This document shows positions 39,550-49,523 of a stretch of DNA of 64,000 bases, one piece after another. Source of the DNA: Chitinophagaceae bacterium (GTDB lineage: Bacteria > Bacteroidota > Bacteroidia > Chitinophagales > Chitinophagaceae); NCBI GenBank assembly GCA_019745155.1, contig JAIETM010000015.1, positions 62,001-126,000 on the forward strand, read 5' to 3'. Every line of letters starts with the position of its first letter. The first letter of the stretch is position 1. A program made the position numbers and the translations under genes. A model generated the notes under the pieces. It did no database searches. It was given only the letters and a program-made list of their open reading frames with translations, and was not told where the DNA came from.

Positions 39550-40493
39550 CATACCAATCCTTTCGCTGAAAGATAACGTTCTGCATCCAGTGCAGCCATA
39601 CAACCACTACCCGCCGCAGTTACTGCCTGACGGTAGATTTTATCTTGTACATCACCGCAGGCAAATACGCCTTCAATATTTGTTTTCGCAGTACCCGGTA
39701 CTGTTTGGATATAGCCTGTTTCATCCATATCTAACCAGCCCTTGAAAATATCGCTATTCGGTTGGTGACCAATCGCCACGAAGAAACCGCTGATAGGTAC
39801 TTCTACTTTTTCGTTAGTAGCTGTATTGTGAATGCGTACACCGCTTACTTTACCATCGCCCAATACTTCATCCGTAACACTGTTCCAGTAAATCTTGATG
39901 TTTGGCGTATTCTTCACACGATCCTGCATCACTTTACTTGCACGCATTTGATCGCGACGAACAATCATGTGTACTGTGGTGCAAAGCTTAGAGAGATACA
40001 TGGCTTCTTCACAAGCGGTATCACCAGCACCAACAATCGCTACTTCTTTTCCACGGAAGAAGAATCCATCGCACACCGCACAGGCACTCACACCAAAACC
40101 ATTCAGGCGCTGCTCGCTTTCCAGTCCCAACCATTTTGCTGAAGCACCAGTTGCGATGATGATAGCATCAGCTTCAATCAATTTCTCTTCATCAATCCAC
40201 ACTTTATATGGTTGTGCGGTGAAATCAACTTTGGTAGCCAATCCATAACGGATGTCTGCACCCATTCTGCTGGCTTGCTTTTCGAAATGAATCATCATCT
40301 CCGGACCTTGAATGCCTTCTGGGTAACCGGGATAGTTTTCTACTTCTGTTGTAATGGTCAACTGTCCGCCAGGTTGAATGCCCTGATACAAAACAGGTTT
40401 CATATTGGCGCGTGCTGCATAAATCGCAGCGGTATATCCTGCAGGACCTGATCCAATGATCAGTACATGTACTTTTTCTGTTGCTTCAGCCAT
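39549..40493 (-). CDS. trxB: thioredoxin-disulfide reductase
   Basis: 314 residues. It transfers electrons from NADPH via FAD to thioredoxin. The FAD motif is IGSGPAGYTAAIYAARA near residue 13. The redox-active CAVCDG lies centrally and GAGDTACEEAMYLS binds NADPH. GVFACGDVQD closes the FAD site near the C-terminus. First gene of the folB operon. Confidence 0.95.
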   Translation of the reverse strand: MAEATEKVHVLIIGSGPAGYTAAIYAARANMKPVLYQGIQPGGQLTITTEVENYPGYPEGIQGPEMMIHFEKQASRMGADIRYGLATKVDFTAQPYKVWIDEEKLIEADAIIIATGASAKWLGLESEQRLNGFGVSACAVCDGFFFRGKEVAIVGAGDTACEEAMYLSKLCTTVHMIVRRDQMRASKVMQDRVKNTPNIKIYWNSVTDEVLGDGKVSGVRIHNTATNEKVEVPISGFFVAIGHQPNSDIFKGWLDMDETGYIQTVPGTAKTNIEGVFACGDVQDKIYRQAVTAAGSGCMAALDAERYLSAKGLV

Positions 40494-40563
40494 AATTCGT
40501 TGATTGAGTTAGCAAAAATAGCAGCCAAACGGCTTTGCTTTTGTGAGTTTGTTCACAATGGGC

Positions 40564-41454
40564 TTATTTGGGGATAACCCCGGTTTTATACTGTGCAGCA
40601 TAGCCACAAAAAGCGCCCAATGCATTGTTGCTGATATTGCCCAACACTTTGGTAGGTGCTGAAAACGGATTACCTATGGATTGAAAGGAAAACTCCCAGG
40701 TCCGCCAGAAATCATAAGTGGGCTTATCAATATTGCAGAGTTTCACGGTAACAGTGTCGCCCTTATTAAAGAAGCCATAGTCTTCAAACCTAAGATCTGC
40801 GTTGCGGTCGATGCCGCGATCTATCTGCACTTCATAGGTTTTACCATCTACAATTTGATCGTCGAATACAGAATTGGCTCCCGGAAAATAAGGTTCGCGA
40901 TTGCGTTGGGTGAAATAGCGGATATAATTGCCTAAACCCGGAGGATCTGTGACAGTTGACATCACAACTACTTTAGATGAGTCCGGATTATTCGGTGCTT
41001 TCTTCCACCAAATACTGTCCAGTGTTTTGGTCAGTAAAGGAATGCTTGCGCTAGCAGTATATCTTTCGCTGCCAATGATGATTTCTAATTGATATTGTTT
41101 GCCGAAAGCGCCGAGTATGGCTGTGGTTGGATTAGCCGGATCATTGCTGTAGTAATACAAAGTGATGGTTGGACTAACCTGTTGTGCGTATTCCTTTAAT
41201 TGATGTGTTCTGGTACCATCGCTAATGCGTACGATAGCGTTGCGCACAAACTGACTAGAAGCAATGCTAGGATTTACGTTAGAGAAATAGCCCAATGAGC
41301 GTGTGATGCTGATGATGGGCGGTCGGCCATTTTCAATCTCACCATCTACTACCAATTTGGGAGTTACATTTTCCGGTGCAAAATCTACCTGCTTCTCGCA
41401 AGCCACCAACGCCAAGAATCCAATGCCCATCAATAATCTGCCCAATTTCATCAT
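40564..41454 (-). CDS. DUF4249 lipoprotein
   Basis: 296 residues with a lipoprotein signal ending LVACEK. The mature N-terminus PKLVVDGEIENGRPPIISIT is typical of DUF4249, a Bacteroidota envelope family usually partnered with a TonB-dependent receptor, but no such receptor is adjacent here. The function is unknown. It follows rpoD downstream but is separated by a terminator. Confidence 0.8.
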   Translation of the reverse strand: MMKLGRLLMGIGFLALVACEKQVDFAPENVTPKLVVDGEIENGRPPIISITRSLGYFSNVNPSIASSQFVRNAIVRISDGTRTHQLKEYAQQVSPTITLYYYSNDPANPTTAILGAFGKQYQLEIIIGSERYTASASIPLLTKTLDSIWWKKAPNNPDSSKVVVMSTVTDPPGLGNYIRYFTQRNREPYFPGANSVFDDQIVDGKTYEVQIDRGIDRNADLRFEDYGFFNKGDTVTVKLCNIDKPTYDFWRTWEFSFQSIGNPFSAPTKVLGNISNNALGAFCGYAAQYKTGVIPK

Positions 41455-41468
41455 GCAAATATTACAAT

Positions 41469-41497
41469 AAAAAACCCCTCTGGTTCAGAGGGGTTTG
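41469..41497 (-). terminator. rpoD terminator
   Basis: AACCCCTCTG and CAGAGGGGTT pair perfectly around GTT, 20 bases beyond the rpoD stop, with an A run on the leading side that gives a U tract on the minus strand. Confidence 0.88.
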
Positions 41498-41516
41498 TGA
41501 AAATACTTCGTATTGC

Positions 41517-42389
41517 TTAGCCTAAGTATGCTTTCAGCGCGTTGCTATAACGTGCTTTCTGCAAACGCTTGATCGCTCTTTCTTTGATCTGACGGATACG
41601 CTCCTTGGTTAAGTCGTACTTCATACCAATTTGCTCAATGGTTACCCCATTTTCACCATCCAAACCAAAATACGCATTCACGATCTCGGCTTCGCGCGGA
41701 CTGAGTGATTTCAACACGCGGCGAATTTCTTCGCGCAGTGAATCCTTCATTACATCCTCATCGGTATCATCGCTGCCTTCCAGCAAATCGCCCATAGCTA
41801 CATCTTCTGCTTCGTGCACAGGTGCATCCAGTGAAGTGTGACGGGTGTTGCTTTGGAAGATGTTGTTGATCTCCGTTTCGCTCATTTCCAGGATTTCAGA
41901 CAGCTCTTCAGTAGAAGGCTCTCTTTCATGCTCCTGTTCAAAAGCCATGTAAGCCTTATTGGCTTTGTTGTAGGTGCCAATTTTGTTTTGAGGCAAGCGG
42001 ACTAATCTGCCCTGCTCTGCCAACGCTTGTAAGATGGACTGGCGAATCCACCATACGGCGTATGAGATGAATTTAAAGCCCTTGGTTTCATCGAAACGTT
42101 GGGCTGCTTTGATCAAGCCGAGGTTGCCCTCGTTGATTAAATCGCTCAAGGAAAGGCCTTGGTGCTGGTACTGCTTGGCAACAGATACCACAAAACGTAA
42201 GTTGGCCTGCACCAATTTGTCTAAAGCGCGCTGCGAATCCCGATAATCATTCTTATTCTTGATACGCTGGGCCAGTGTGGTTTCCTCTTCGGGAGTGATC
42301 ATCGGAATCTTAGAGATTTCCTGTAGATACTTTTCTACTGCCTGCGAATCGCGGTTGGTGATCTGGGTAGCAATTTTAAGTTGCCGCAT
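41517..42389 (-). CDS. rpoD: primary RNA polymerase sigma factor (sigma-70, short Bacteroidota type)
   Basis: 290 residues. It has region 1.2 (AVEKYLQEISKIPMITPEEE), region 2 with DLINEGNLGLIKAAQRFD and YAVWWIRQSILQAL, region 3, and region 4.2 LTKERIRQIKERAIKRLQ. It lacks the long 1.1 and non-conserved region of E. coli sigma-70, as expected of Bacteroidota primary sigma factors, which read the TTTG/TAnnTTTG promoters seen elsewhere in this window. Confidence 0.93.
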   Translation of the reverse strand: MRQLKIATQITNRDSQAVEKYLQEISKIPMITPEEETTLAQRIKNKNDYRDSQRALDKLVQANLRFVVSVAKQYQHQGLSLSDLINEGNLGLIKAAQRFDETKGFKFISYAVWWIRQSILQALAEQGRLVRLPQNKIGTYNKANKAYMAFEQEHEREPSTEELSEILEMSETEINNIFQSNTRHTSLDAPVHEAEDVAMGDLLEGSDDTDEDVMKDSLREEIRRVLKSLSPREAEIVNAYFGLDGENGVTIEQIGMKYDLTKERIRQIKERAIKRLQKARYSNALKAYLG

Positions 42390-42658
42390 AGTGAACTGTT
42401 CTTGCTTTTATAAACGTGATAGACAATGATTTGTTTCGTGCCGTACTACCGGAATCTCTTAAAATTAAGGATACTGGTTTTAAAAGCCTGCAAAACTACA
42501 GAAATAACGGCTGAAAACGGCAGATTTGTGTATAAAGCACAGGAATTTGTGTACAATTCTGCAGGACTGTCCCCTACATGTATAAAAAAAATGTCAAGTG
42601 CTGAATATTTCCACCGTTGATATTAAACAAGTCTAAGCAGGTGTATCTTCGCCATCCT
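42390..42658. other. divergent rpoD-ltaE intergenic region
   Basis: No coding gene is seen. TATCTTCG at 42644-42651 fits the -7 consensus with one change, seven bases before the ltaE ATG. TTTGTGTA words recur at 42525 and 42546. A TTATACACA word on the minus strand equals a DnaA-box consensus but may be chance. Confidence 0.4.
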
Positions 42659-43672
42659 ATGATCGACTATCGTAGTGACACCGTAACCCGCCCCACTCCA
42701 GCCATGCTGGAAGCCATGCATCAGGCGCCTTTGGGCGATGATGTTTTTGGAGAAGATCCAACAGTCAATGCCCTGGAATCCTATGCTGCCCAGCTCTTTG
42801 GCATGGAAGCAGCACTGTTTTGTCCCAGCGGCACCATGACCAACCAAATTGCCATTAAAGCCCATACCCAACCGGGTGATGAAGTGATTTGTGATCATTT
42901 ATCGCATATCTACCAATACGAAGGCGGCGGTATTGCCTTCAATTCGGGTTGTTCTGTGCGTTTGTTGCAAGGAGATCGTGGCCGCATCACAGCCGATATG
43001 GTGAAAGCAGCCATCAATCCCGATGATGTACACAAGCCGATTTCCACCTTGGTTTCACTGGAAAATACCGGTAATCGTGGCGGTGGTAGTTGCTATGAAT
43101 TCAATGATATTCTGCAGATTAAGCAGGTTTGTATCGATAATAACTTGAAGCTGCACTTGGATGGTGCGCGCCTATTCAATGCCCTAGTAGCCAAGGGCGA
43201 AACACCCTTGCAATACGGTCAGGCTTTTGATACCATTTCCATTTGCTTAAGCAAGGGATTGGGTGCGCCCGTAGGCAGCCTGCTCCTAGGCCCGGCTGCT
43301 TTTATCAAAAAATCGCGCCGCATCCGTAAGGTCTTTGGCGGCGGTATGCGCCAAGCAGGTATGCTAGCTGCTGCTGGTTTATATGCATTGCAAAACCATG
43401 TTGACAGATTGGCCGAGGATCATGCCCATGCTAAAGCACTGGAAGCAGCTTTGCGTAAGAAAGATTTTATTGGTGAGTTCTTACCAGTAGAAACCAATAT
43501 CCTCATATTTGAAGTGAAGGGCCGATTCACGCCCGCAGCTTTTGCTGAAAAAATGAAAGCCGCAGGCATTCATTTACTGGCCATGACACCCACTCAGGTG
43601 CGTATCGTGGTTCACCTCGATATTACGCCTGATATGATTCAACAAACGATTACTGCCATAGAACAATTATAA
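42659..43672 (+). CDS. ltaE: low-specificity threonine aldolase
   Basis: 337 residues from ATG 42659 ([17 protein letters not shown], the classical start). It cleaves threonine to glycine and acetaldehyde with PLP. Hallmarks are [37 protein letters not shown] and the PLP lysine in [13 protein letters not shown]. The pgi gene follows after 11 bases, so they are likely co-transcribed. Confidence 0.93.
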   Translation: MIDYRSDTVTRPTPAMLEAMHQAPLGDDVFGEDPTVNALESYAAQLFGMEAALFCPSGTMTNQIAIKAHTQPGDEVICDHLSHIYQYEGGGIAFNSGCSVRLLQGDRGRITADMVKAAINPDDVHKPISTLVSLENTGNRGGGSCYEFNDILQIKQVCIDNNLKLHLDGARLFNALVAKGETPLQYGQAFDTISICLSKGLGAPVGSLLLGPAAFIKKSRRIRKVFGGGMRQAGMLAAAGLYALQNHVDRLAEDHAHAKALEAALRKKDFIGEFLPVETNILIFEVKGRFTPAAFAEKMKAAGIHLLAMTPTQVRIVVHLDITPDMIQQTITAIEQL

Positions 43673-43683
43673 GCCGATAGATT

Positions 43684-45342
43684 ATGTTACCTAAGATCAA
43701 CCCTACCAGTACACAAGCATGGTTTTTATTGAAGAAGCATTATGAGGATGAAATGAATCGCGCACATATGCGTAAACTCTTCGCCGCAGATGCTGATCGT
43801 TTTAAAAAATTCTCTGTTCGTTTTGAAGATATTCTCTTCGATTACTCGAAGAACATCATTAACGATAAAACACTGCACCTCCTGCAGCAACTAGCTACTG
43901 AATGTAAGCTAACAGAGGCTGTGCATGCCATGTTTGCCGGACTACGCATCAACGAAACGGAAAACAGAGCCGTACTCCATACTGCACTGCGCAATTTCTC
44001 CGACACGCCTATCCTCGTGGATGGAAAAGATGTAATGCCGCTGGTGAAAAAAGTACAGGAGCAGATGAAAGCTTTTTGTGCTAAAGTGCATGATGGTAGT
44101 TGGAAAGGTTATACAGGCAAACCCATTCAATACATTGTGAATATTGGTATTGGCGGTAGTGATCTTGGCCCGGTGATGGTGACTGAAGCTTTACGTCCCT
44201 ATTGGGTGGAAGGCATACAAACTTATTTCGTGAGCAATGTGGATGGTACGCATATGGCAGAAACCCTGAAGCGTGTGGATCCTGAAACAACGCTTTTCCT
44301 AGTTGCGTCTAAAACTTTTACAACTCAGGAAACAATGACCAATGCACATACGGCACGTGCTTGGTTCCTTGAACATACTAAGGATGAAAAAGCCATTGCC
44401 AAACATTTTGTGGCATTGAGTACGAATGAACAGGCTGTCACTGCTTTTGGTATCGATAAGCAGAATATGTTTGAATTCTGGGATTGGGTTGGTGGACGCT
44501 ACTCATTGTGGAGTGCCATTGGTTTGTCGATTGCACTCACCATTGGTTATGACAATTTTGAAGCTTTACTCAAAGGTGCGCATAGCGCCGATACACATTT
44601 TCGCACAGCAAAAGCGGAACAGAATATTCCATTGATTATGGCATTGCTGGGTATATGGTACACCAATTTCTTTGGTGCACAGAGTGAAGCGATTTTGCCA
44701 TACGATCAATACCTGCACCGCTTTGCTGCTTACTTTCAGCAGGGCAATATGGAGAGCAACGGTAAGAGTGTAGATCGCAGCGGCAACAATATTGATTATG
44801 CAACCGGACCGGTGATTTGGGGTGAACCTGGCACCAATGGTCAGCACGCGTTTTATCAATTGATCCACCAAGGGACTGTCTTGATTCCTTGTGATTTTAT
44901 TGCACCGGCCATCAGTCACAACCCTGCCGGTGATCATCATGTGAAACTCCTTTCCAATTTCTTCGCGCAAACAGAAGCGTTGATGAATGGAAAGACAGAA
45001 GCAGAAGTAAAAGCAGAGTTTGAAGCAACCGGTAAGCCCGAAGAACAATGGAAGAAATTGATTCCTTTCAAAGTATTTGAAGGTAATAAGCCCACCAATT
45101 CAATTATTGTGAAGCAGATCACGCCTTATACATTGGGACAGCTGATTGCTTTCTACGAGCACAAGATTTTTGTACAAGGAGTGTTGTGGAATATTTTCAG
45201 TTTCGATCAGTGGGGCGTTGAATTAGGCAAGCAACTGGCCAACCAGATTTTACCTGAATTGCAGGATGCATCTCCTGTGCAATCACACGATGCATCAACC
45301 AACGGATTAATCAACGCATACAAAGCTTTTTTGCAATCATGA
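43684..45342 (+). CDS. pgi: glucose-6-phosphate isomerase
   Basis: 552 residues, the long E. coli-like form. It interconverts glucose-6-phosphate and fructose-6-phosphate. Motifs: [56 protein letters not shown] and [13 protein letters not shown]. It overlaps the GNAT gene by four bases. Confidence 0.95.
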   Translation: MLPKINPTSTQAWFLLKKHYEDEMNRAHMRKLFAADADRFKKFSVRFEDILFDYSKNIINDKTLHLLQQLATECKLTEAVHAMFAGLRINETENRAVLHTALRNFSDTPILVDGKDVMPLVKKVQEQMKAFCAKVHDGSWKGYTGKPIQYIVNIGIGGSDLGPVMVTEALRPYWVEGIQTYFVSNVDGTHMAETLKRVDPETTLFLVASKTFTTQETMTNAHTARAWFLEHTKDEKAIAKHFVALSTNEQAVTAFGIDKQNMFEFWDWVGGRYSLWSAIGLSIALTIGYDNFEALLKGAHSADTHFRTAKAEQNIPLIMALLGIWYTNFFGAQSEAILPYDQYLHRFAAYFQQGNMESNGKSVDRSGNNIDYATGPVIWGEPGTNGQHAFYQLIHQGTVLIPCDFIAPAISHNPAGDHHVKLLSNFFAQTEALMNGKTEAEVKAEFEATGKPEEQWKKLIPFKVFEGNKPTNSIIVKQITPYTLGQLIAFYEHKIFVQGVLWNIFSFDQWGVELGKQLANQILPELQDASPVQSHDASTNGLINAYKAFLQS

Positions 45343-45830
45343 TACCAGGCATCAACATTAGACCAATTGCACCTGCAGATAATGCAGCTATGGCGAAAGT
45401 TATTCGCACAGCGCTGGAAGAATTCGGTGCAAACAAACCCGGCACCGTGTATTACGATGATACCACAGATGCTTTGTATGAACTGTTTGCAGGCACTCCG
45501 AATAGCCTTTATCTTGTTGCAGAACGTGAGGGTGAATTGGTTGGCGGTGCAGGCATCTTCCCTACTGATCAATTGCCGGAAGGTGTTTGTGAGTTGGTAA
45601 AAATGTACCTGAGAAAAGATGTCCGCAATATTGGTTTGGGCAGAAGCATGATTGACGAATGCTTGAAAAGAGCCAAGGCTATTGGATACAAACAAGTCTA
45701 TTTAGAGACCATGCCTGAATTGCGTAAAGCAGTCTCTGTATATGAGAAGTTCGGTTTTGAATACCTCAAAGGCCCGATGGGTAATTCCGGACACAACGGT
45801 TGCGATATCTGGATGCTGAAAACGATATAA
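45339..45830 (+). CDS. GNAT family N-acetyltransferase
   Basis: 163 residues with the acetyl-CoA loop [18 protein letters not shown] and [24 protein letters not shown], typical GNAT features. The substrate (small molecule or protein) is unknown. Overlap with pgi (ATGA) suggests translational coupling. It ends at a strong terminator. Confidence 0.85.
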   Translation: MIPGINIRPIAPADNAAMAKVIRTALEEFGANKPGTVYYDDTTDALYELFAGTPNSLYLVAEREGELVGGAGIFPTDQLPEGVCELVKMYLRKDVRNIGLGRSMIDECLKRAKAIGYKQVYLETMPELRKAVSVYEKFGFEYLKGPMGNSGHNGCDIWMLKTI

Positions 45831-45834
45831 AAGA

Positions 45835-45862
45835 AAACCCCCACAATACTGTGGGGGCTTTT
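45835..45862 (+). terminator. terminator of the ltaE-pgi-GNAT operon
   Basis: CCCCCACA and TGTGGGGG pair perfectly around ATAC, flanked by AAAA and a T run. It may also serve the convergent PUR-like gene. Confidence 0.88.
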
Positions 45863-45893
45863 TACTAGCAGTTGGTTTTGGTTGGAATCGAGA

Positions 45894-46307
45894 TTACCAC
45901 TTATCTACTTCTTCGGAAGCAGTAGGGTTAACGATGGTAGAAACAACTGGTGCAGCTTCTACAGGTATCTCAGCAACTACAGTTGGTGCTTCAGTAGCTT
46001 CTGTTATTGCTGCTTCATACACTTCGCCTTCGGCAGCATCATCGTATTCGTGGTTGAAAGCATCAAAGTCGAAATCAGGCATCAGTTCAGTTTTCACGTG
46101 ATCTACTGCTTCATTCAGTGCTTTCAAAAATTTATTGAAGTCTTCTTTGTACAAGAAGATCTTGTGTCTGTCGTAACCATTGTTATCAAAGCGCTTGCGG
46201 CTTTCGGTAATGGTTAAGTAATAATCATTACCTCGGGTTGCACGCACATCGAAGAAATAGGTTCTTCTCTTCCCGGCACGGATACGTTTGCTATAAACGC
46301 TCTCCAT
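45894..46307 (-). CDS. DUF3276 / PUR-like nucleic-acid-binding protein
   Basis: 137 residues from ATG 46307 (MESVYSKRIRAGKRRTYFFDV). The domain at 1-90 is the PUR-alpha-like DUF3276 fold of Bacteroidota and spirochaetes: FFDVRATRGNDYYLTITESRKRF and HKIFLYKEDFNKFLKALNEA, expected to bind single-stranded nucleic acid. The last 45 or so residues are an acidic, alanine/valine/proline-rich disordered tail. A 66-residue upstream extension overlaps the ABC gene and was rejected. Confidence 0.85.
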   Translation of the reverse strand: MESVYSKRIRAGKRRTYFFDVRATRGNDYYLTITESRKRFDNNGYDRHKIFLYKEDFNKFLKALNEAVDHVKTELMPDFDFDAFNHEYDDAAEGEVYEAAITEATEAPTVVAEIPVEAAPVVSTIVNPTASEEVDKW

Positions 46308-46449
46308 TTTTTTGTCGTTGTTCTCGTACGCCACAATGAGCAGTTTTGGTTTGGTGTATTTGTTTAGGTCGACAAATATAATATTGTTTGCGAATTGGCA
46401 AAATTTTGTAAAAGAATGTAAAACAAGGCCTTGGCGGTGTTTTGAAGGG

Positions 46450-48291
46450 CTATTCTTCCTTGTTTTCCACGCGTTGCACGCGGAATAATTCGGCATAGAG
46501 ACCATCTTGCTCCATCAGCTGATCATGGTTACCCATCTCGGCAATTTGGCCATTCTCCAGTACAACAATGGTGTCAAAATGGAAATCTGTAGGTATGCGG
46601 TGCGTAATAATGATAGCAGTCTTGCCCTTGAGCGCTTTATCTAGATTATGCACAATCAGCCTTTCTGTACGGGCATCTACAGCACTTAGGCAATCGTCGA
46701 ATATGGCGAGTGATGGTTGCTTGATCAATGCACGCGCAATGGAAATACGTTGCTTTTGTCCACCGCTCAGTGTTACACCGCGCTCACCTATCATGGTATC
46801 ATATTGCTGGGCAAACTGCGCAATATCGCCATCAACGCCAGCCATGGCTGCTGCTTTGGCTACTGTTTCCTTGGATGCATTTTCATCCAGCCCGAAAGCG
46901 ATATTGTCTGCTACGGTATCGCTAAACAGAAATACATCCTGAGGCACATAACTGATTTGTTCTCGGTAATGCATGAGCTCATATTCACGCAATGACCTAC
47001 CGCCTATCTCGATGCTACCGTTATCTGGTTCATAAAAACGAAGCAGTAATTGCGCCAATGAGGTTTTGCCACTACCAGTTCTACCCAACAATAAAACACG
47101 CTCCCCTTTTTTTATGTGCAGATTGATATGATTCAATGCACGAATACCGGTATGTGGGTAAGTGAAAGAAACATCTTTGAGCACAATATCGCCTTCGGGA
47201 CGAATCATTTCTGCATGCCCTGTTTCCTTCGCCACAGGTTTGGTGAACATGAATTCATTGATGCGCTTCTGCGATGCGGCTGCACGTTGTACAATACTGG
47301 CCGTCCAACCAATGGCGCTCACCGGAAAGTTGAGCATATTGATATAGATCACAAACTCTACAATCGTACCAACACGTGAACTGTCTTCCAATGCTTGCAA
47401 ACCACCAATCAAAATCGTGACTAGTGTACTAATGCCGATCATCAGCGTCATACTGGGGAAATACACGGCTTCCACACGTGCTAAAGCGATGGCGTTTTGT
47501 TTGTATTCTTCGCTGTTGCGGGTAAAGAACCCCAACATGGCTTTTTCCTGTACAAAAGATTTGATCACACGAATGCCGGAATAAGATTCCTGTGCATTGG
47601 TGGTGAGGTCGGATAATAAGCCTTGTATCTGCTCACTCTTTTTATTGATGATGCTGTTGACGTAGTAAATGGTGATGGCCAGTAGCGGCAAGGGCGCCAA
47701 TACATACAGGGTGAGTTCAGCGTCTTTGCGAAACATATTTACCACACAAAAACTGATCAATGCGACGAGATTGATGAAATACATGATGGCCGGACCGGTA
47801 TACATTCTTACTCTACTTACGTCTTCTGCCATGCGGTTCATCAAATCTCCCGTGCTATTGGTTTTGTAGAACTGCGTATCTAATTGCTGATAATGTTGGT
47901 AGATTTCATTCTTCTGATCGTACTCAATATGCCTGCTCATCACAATAATAGTCTGGCGCATGAAGAACATGAGTAAGCCGCGAATAACTGCTAATCCAAG
48001 AATGGTGATGCAGCAAATGGCAACAATCCAGGCAAAGTCGTGTGTAGTGGTATCCATTCGCCCCACAAACCAATCCACCAGCCAATCATACTGAACCACT
48101 TTTGCAGCTGGTTTAGCACCGGGTAATTGTTGCTGCACACGACTCACAACATAACCAGTTACCTGTGGGGCCAATACCGCGAAATAGTTGGAAGCAATCA
48201 CAAAGAAGATACCAATGAAGAAGCGGTATCGGTATTTCCAGAAATAGTGATTGAGTGCGGCAAGGTGCTTCAAATTGATTATTTTGCTCAA
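46450..48291 (-). CDS. ABC exporter, fused permease and ATPase, degenerate catalytic residue
   Basis: 613 residues: six spans (roughly 25-330), then an ATPase domain. Walker A is GRTGSGKT at 403-410, signature LSGGQ at 508-512. Walker B ends at Asp532 and the following residue, normally the catalytic glutamate, is Asp533 (FDDCLSAVD). This matches the degenerate half of heterodimeric exporters such as TM287 or BmrC-type proteins, but no partner gene is adjacent. The substrate may be a drug or lipid. Confidence 0.88.
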   Translation of the reverse strand: MSKIINLKHLAALNHYFWKYRYRFFIGIFFVIASNYFAVLAPQVTGYVVSRVQQQLPGAKPAAKVVQYDWLVDWFVGRMDTTTHDFAWIVAICCITILGLAVIRGLLMFFMRQTIIVMSRHIEYDQKNEIYQHYQQLDTQFYKTNSTGDLMNRMAEDVSRVRMYTGPAIMYFINLVALISFCVVNMFRKDAELTLYVLAPLPLLAITIYYVNSIINKKSEQIQGLLSDLTTNAQESYSGIRVIKSFVQEKAMLGFFTRNSEEYKQNAIALARVEAVYFPSMTLMIGISTLVTILIGGLQALEDSSRVGTIVEFVIYINMLNFPVSAIGWTASIVQRAAASQKRINEFMFTKPVAKETGHAEMIRPEGDIVLKDVSFTYPHTGIRALNHINLHIKKGERVLLLGRTGSGKTSLAQLLLRFYEPDNGSIEIGGRSLREYELMHYREQISYVPQDVFLFSDTVADNIAFGLDENASKETVAKAAAMAGVDGDIAQFAQQYDTMIGERGVTLSGGQKQRISIARALIKQPSLAIFDDCLSAVDARTERLIVHNLDKALKGKTAIIITHRIPTDFHFDTIVVLENGQIAEMGNHDQLMEQDGLYAELFRVQRVENKEE

Positions 48292-48361
48292 AAGTAAACA
48301 ACCCGCATGAATAAACTTTTGTGATTGTTTTTTGATAGAATAAATTCAAAAAGAAATCAAT

Positions 48362-49099
48362 ATGATTAGACATTTATGCTTTACTGCCTTATTTGCTTTT
48401 TTCTGTACTACACTCTTTTCCCAAAAGATTTATATAAAGTTTGGTTTCGACGAGAAAAATGGTGATGTAGTGACTAAGGAGAATGCTGTTTTTCTACCCT
48501 TTGATGGTAAGCATATTGTTTATGATACTGTATTTCAGTTTTCGAGCTCCTACACATCAAGAGATATACTAAAGGGTATTAAAAAGATGTTCGCTTCATT
48601 TGCTAAAACACCTGCCTTAGGTATAAGTGCTTTTGAAATCGTTGAATTACGGGGATATGCTAATAAAATTATTTATGAAGACTTAGACGATGGCATAATT
48701 ACGGGCTATTTAGCTTTTATCACGCCAAAAGAAAAAGGAAGGCCGAAATTGGTATCATTCGGAGATTTGGTTATATGTAAAACCACATTTCTGGTAAAAG
48801 ACAATAGAGTGAAAATTTTTATTGAAGATGTCGAGTTTTATTATGGTAATCTGGGAAGGCGAATACTTGGTGAAACGCTTGGCGGAACCGCAGTTGGATT
48901 ATTGGCTAGTTTAACCTTTGACTCATTTAATCAAATGATGGAAGCAAGAATGAAAATTTCAACCAATGATTATCAAATTCCATATATTGAAGGTGTTGCG
49001 GCATATTCTACTGATTATTACATTCGAAAGCTTCCAGAAGCACTTAAGGAAATGATTAATTCGGAGATTATCGCTAAGTCAAAATATAAAATGGATTAA
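48362..49099 (+). CDS. secreted hypothetical protein
   Basis: 245 residues, signal peptide MIRHLCFTALFAFFCTTLFSQ. No known family recognised. The central GRRILGETLGGTAVGLLASLTF is glycine-rich and hydrophobic and might be an amphipathic or membrane-contacting helix. It is more AT-rich than the genes to its left and is the last chromosomal gene before the element junction. Confidence 0.6.
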   Translation: MIRHLCFTALFAFFCTTLFSQKIYIKFGFDEKNGDVVTKENAVFLPFDGKHIVYDTVFQFSSSYTSRDILKGIKKMFASFAKTPALGISAFEIVELRGYANKIIYEDLDDGIITGYLAFITPKEKGRPKLVSFGDLVICKTTFLVKDNRVKIFIEDVEFYYGNLGRRILGETLGGTAVGLLASLTFDSFNQMMEARMKISTNDYQIPYIEGVAAYSTDYYIRKLPEALKEMINSEIIAKSKYKMD

Positions 49100-49289
49100 A
49101 TGAATGTTTAGGCTGGGCTCATTTTGCCTTAAAACCAAACTCGGCAACGGGCTCAAGCTTATTGAATATTTTATGGATTAGCTACGCTGATCCTATTGGG
49201 GGGCTTAAAACACTTCAATGCCTGCTCGCTTCGCTCGCTGTCATTTTGCTTTTTCGCCTTTTTGCTCGAGTAAACTCGGCAACGGGCTC
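49100..49289. repeat. junction region with direct repeats
   Basis: A 20-base repeat beginning AAACTCGGCAAC lies at 49137-49156 and 49272-49291. GGGCTYAAAACAMYTCAATGCCT-type sequence also occurs twice (near 49200 and 49285). No coding gene is credible here. The repeats suggest past recombination at the element edge. Confidence 0.6.
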
Positions 49290-49335
49290 AAAACAACTCA
49301 ATGCCTCGACTTTCGTCGAGGCATTGAGTTGTTTT
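49290..49335. terminator. perfect 21-bp-arm hairpin, probably the terminator of a lost tRNA-Ser gene
   Basis: Bases 49290-49310 and 49315-49335 are perfect reverse complements around TTTC. The core GCCTCGAC/GTCGAGGC ends in TTGTTTT/AAAACAA. On the minus strand it follows directly after the tRNA-like remnant, as a tRNA terminator would. Confidence 0.6.
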
Positions 49336-49357
49336 GCGGAGAGAGAGGGATTTGTCC
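49336..49357 (-). other. candidate attachment site: tRNA-Ser 3'-end remnant
   Basis: On the minus strand this reads ACAAATCCCTCTCTCTCCGC, the T-arm-to-acceptor end of a tRNA-Ser-like gene. The sequence before it does not complete a tRNA. Integrases often target tRNA 3' ends and leave such a stub at one end. Chromosomal genes lie to the left and element genes to the right, which fits an att site. Inferred. Confidence 0.5.
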
Positions 49358-49523
49358 CGTTCTCTCAATCCCTTTACTATTAAGCCTTTCGGCGGTTATC
49401 AAAAATTTACTCACCGAAATACTCACCAGCTTTTTTGATTGCTTTTGGTGCAAATCGGTATTGTAAAATTATGAATTTTCATTGGTAAAATGACATAAGC
49501 CCGACTGTTTTTTGAACAAGTTT

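Noticed and set aside
42527-42535. TTATACACA (minus strand) upstream of rpoD
   Set aside because: Single consensus DnaA box without a cluster; chance match is sufficient.
46308-46505. 66-residue extension of the PUR/DUF3276 protein
   Set aside because: It overlaps the ABC exporter 3' end and the known domain starts at MESVYSKRI.
49336-49373. Intact tRNA-Ser gene at the element edge
   Set aside because: Only the T-arm/acceptor end resembles a tRNA; anticodon and D arms are absent, so it is listed as an att remnant rather than a tRNA.
49162-49466. Two overlapping plus-strand frames of 73 and 82 aa at the element junction
   Set aside because: They run through the repeats, the perfect hairpin and the tRNA stub; not protein-like.
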